6,690 nucleotides of DNA from Alloclostridium intestinigallinarum (GTDB lineage: Bacteria > Bacillota > Clostridia > Christensenellales > UBA3700). Location of the stretch: the NCBI GenBank assembly GCA_904393845.1, contig CAJFNB010000070.1:1-6690 (forward strand), written 5' to 3'. Shown in pieces: positions 5,255-6,690 of this stretch. Positions within the stretch are counted from its first letter, which is position 1. The number at the start of each line of letters is the position of its first letter. The notes under the pieces are model-generated. The model was not told the origin of the DNA. It ran no database searches and was given only the letters and a program-made list of their open reading frames with translations. The translations under genes and the position numbers were made by a program.

Positions 5255-6040
5255 ATGACGGTGCTCGGCATGAGCATCATTTTCGTCGGTACGGCGCTGG
5301 GCGCGCTGACCGCTTTCATTTTCAAAAAGGACTCTCCCAAAGCCAACACGCTTTTCCTCGGCTTTGCCGCGGGCATCATGGTGGCGGCAAGCATATGGTC
5401 GCTGCTCGACCCTTCATTGGAGCAGGCGGAGCAGTCAGGCGTTTACGGCGATTTTTCGTGGGTGCCGGCGGCGTTCGGCTTTATCATAGGCGGACTTTTC
5501 CTCACTTTTCTCGATAAAGTGCTGCCGCATATCCATACAAGCGGAGAGGAAGAGGGCTTGCAGAGTAACCTTGCCAAGCCCATGAAAATGTTCGTGGCGG
5601 TCACCATTCACAATATTCCGGAAGGACTTGCCGTCGGCGTCACTTACAGCGTTGCGGCGGTATCCGCGGCGGCGGGCGACGCCACCGCGTTTGCGGGCGC
5701 GCTGGGACTTTCCATAGGTATGGCGATACAGAACTTTCCCGAAGGCGCGTCCGTGGCCCTGCCCATGGCAAGCGCGCTGAACAGTAAGTGGAAAGCGGCG
5801 CTTTTCGGCGTGGCAAGCGGCATTGTCGAACCTATCGCCGCCGTGGTGGGCTACTTCCTGGCAACGGGCGTTTCCGCGCTCCAGCCCTGGATGCTCGCCT
5901 TCGCCGCGGGCGCAATGATTTTCGTGGTTATAGAAGACCTTGTGCCCGACGCGCACTTTGGCGAACACCCGCACCTTGCAACCTGGGGCACGCTCGCAGG
6001 TTTCGTGATAATGATGACCTTGGACGTGGCGTTGGGATAA
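5255..6040 (+). CDS. ZIP-family metal transporter (ZupT/GufA-like)
   Basis: A 261-residue membrane protein with about eight transmembrane segments. It is predicted to bring divalent metal (zinc, iron or manganese) into the cytoplasm. The two metal-site motifs are plain: HNIPEG (His119-Gly124) and QNFPEG (Gln159-Gly164), on consecutive core helices. Glu192 in VEP and Glu227-Asp228 with a His-rich stretch PDAHFGEHPH (231-240) follow. A cytoplasmic loop with HIHTSGEEEG (92-101) sits before the first motif, a usual place for metal-binding histidines. Start 5255 is preferred because AGGA (5245-5248) lies 6 nt upstream. In-frame ATG 5240 and TTG 5234 (5 and 7 residues longer) are possible but have poorer spacing. 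Promoter and terminator show a single-gene unit. The metal transported cannot be told from sequence alone. Confidence 0.9.
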   Translation: MTVLGMSIIFVGTALGALTAFIFKKDSPKANTLFLGFAAGIMVAASIWSLLDPSLEQAEQSGVYGDFSWVPAAFGFIIGGLFLTFLDKVLPHIHTSGEEEGLQSNLAKPMKMFVAVTIHNIPEGLAVGVTYSVAAVSAAAGDATAFAGALGLSIGMAIQNFPEGASVALPMASALNSKWKAALFGVASGIVEPIAAVVGYFLATGVSALQPWMLAFAAGAMIFVVIEDLVPDAHFGEHPHLATWGTLAGFVIMMTLDVALG

Positions 6041-6072
6041 AAAGCGATAATTCCGATATATCCGGTATAAAA

Positions 6073-6102
6073 GGGCGGCGGAAATACCGCCCGTTTAATT
6101 TT
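6073..6102 (+). terminator. Terminator after the ZIP transporter gene
   Basis: Stem GGGCGG/CCGCCC (6073-6078, 6087-6092) with an 8-nt loop is followed by an interrupted T tract, GTTTAATTTT. It is weaker than the other terminators. On the minus strand the same stem runs into TTTT, but no minus-strand gene needs it here. Confidence 0.7.
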
Positions 6103-6166
6103 CGGCAGACTGCGGCTATACGGGGGCGGAATGTCCCGCCGGCAGGTATAACCGGCTGACTTTTCG

Positions 6167-6184
6167 CCATAATTTATATTATGG
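6167..6184. promoter_or_regulatory. Inverted repeat spanning the DUF6512 start codon
   Basis: CCATAAT, a 4-nt spacer TTAT, then ATTATGG form perfect 7-bp arms. The right arm contains the ATG (6181-6183). CATAAT (6168-6173) resembles a -10 and would put the transcript start at the ATG itself, though no convincing -35 is seen. The element could be an operator over the promoter, or a weak hairpin. Confidence 0.4.
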
Positions 6185-6690
6185 TACGCAGCAGACGTAT
6201 TCTCATCTTTTGTATTTGCGGCGGTGTGTTCACGCTGATTCTCGGCACGCTGGGGCACTTTGTCTACGAATGGAGCGGCAATGCGCTGTGGACGGCGTGG
6301 CTTTTTCCCGTGAACGAGAGCGTGTGGGAGCACCTGAAACTGCTCATTCTTCCCGAAGTCGTCTATTTTGCCGCGGGCGCGTATTTTCTGCGCGGCGCCA
6401 ACAACTACGTTTCCGCGCTGTTCTTCTGCATAGCGGTATCCGCGGGCTTCGTGACGGGCGGATTTTACCTTTATACGTCTTTAATGGGGCGCTCCGTGCT
6501 TGCCTTGGACGTGCTTCTTTTCTGCACCGCAATCATTTTGGGCTACGTCACGTCCTATTTTTTGCTTACGGCGGAAAAATTCCCCCTTCTGACGGTAATT
6601 TCCCTTATGGGACTTGTAGTGGCGCTGGTTTGCTTTTTCACGTTCACCATGTCGCCGCCGCACACTTTCCTTTTCCGCACGCCGGACGGC
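6181..6690 (+). CDS. DUF6512 family membrane protein (3' end outside the window)
   Basis: An open frame of 170 codons runs from ATG 6181 to the window edge without a stop. The protein carries the DUF6512 signature: LGTLGHFVYEWSGN (21-34) after the first membrane helix, then PVNESVWEHLKLLILPE (43-59). About five hydrophobic helices follow, and the end TFTMSPPHTFLFRTPDG (154-170) fits the family's C-terminus, so few residues are probably missing. The function of DUF6512 is unknown; it is a small integral membrane protein. No Shine-Dalgarno is visible, and the only upstream in-frame candidates before a stop at 6157 are rare ATT/ATA codons. The ATG is therefore the best start, and translation may be leaderless. 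The weak terminator at 6073-6102 separates it from the ZIP gene. Confidence 0.85.
   Translation, partial: MVRSRRILIFCICGGVFTLILGTLGHFVYEWSGNALWTAWLFPVNESVWEHLKLLILPEVVYFAAGAYFLRGANNYVSALFFCIAVSAGFVTGGFYLYTSLMGRSVLALDVLLFCTAIILGYVTSYFLLTAEKFPLLTVISLMGLVVALVCFFTFTMSPPHTFLFRTPDG

Noticed and set aside
5209..5517. Plus-strand open frame overlapping the ZIP gene start
   Set aside because: Wrong frame relative to the HNIPEG/QNFPEG protein. Arg/Gly/His-rich content is typical of an out-of-frame reading.
6103..6180. Possible extra hairpins (GGCGG/CCGCC at about 6125-6140; GCCGG/CCGGC at 6138-6156) as a riboswitch or terminator
   Set aside because: The stems overlap each other, are only 5 bp, and are not followed by a proper T run; no known motif recognised.

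Overview
The window reads as chromosomal DNA of a member of the Bacillota, probably an uncultured gut Clostridia. The evidence is sigma-A promoters with 17-bp spacers, U-rich intrinsic terminators after nearly every gene, a yybP-ykoY manganese riboswitch, lipoprotein signal peptides and a DUF6512 membrane protein. The finer placement is inference. Base composition looks moderately GC-rich and even throughout, and no transposase, integrase or CRISPR array is visible.

Layout: 1-46 holds the first 15 codons of a minus-strand gene. 47-417 is non-coding, with two minus-strand intrinsic terminators and a pair of related inverted leader-like blocks. 418-494 is a minus-strand tRNA-Val(GAC) with its own promoter and terminator. 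From 642 everything reads plus. First comes a strong promoter, a yybP-ykoY riboswitch and its terminator controlling mntP (882-1529), a manganese exporter. Then come two tandem lipoprotein GH29-type alpha-L-fucosidases (1595-3181 and 3452-5074), each with its own promoter and terminator. They are followed by a ZIP-family metal transporter (5255-6040) with its own promoter and terminator, and a DUF6512 membrane protein (6181 to beyond the window end).

How the genes work together: the two fucosidases should sit on the outer face of the membrane and remove fucose from host or dietary glycans. No fucose transporter or catabolic gene is in view. Their shared ancestry, a near-identical central tract, and a substitution of the canonical acceptor-side loop in one copy suggest duplication, partial gene conversion and specialisation. 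The flanking MntP and ZIP proteins are a metal exporter and a likely metal importer. They are separately promoted and only MntP shows a metal riboswitch, so a shared pathway with the fucosidases is not supported.

The least explained parts are the diverged inverted leader pair at 57-168 / 271-340, the three-hairpin leader of the second fucosidase, and the inverted repeat over the start codon of the DUF6512 gene. I see no clear evidence of a wholly new multi-gene system.
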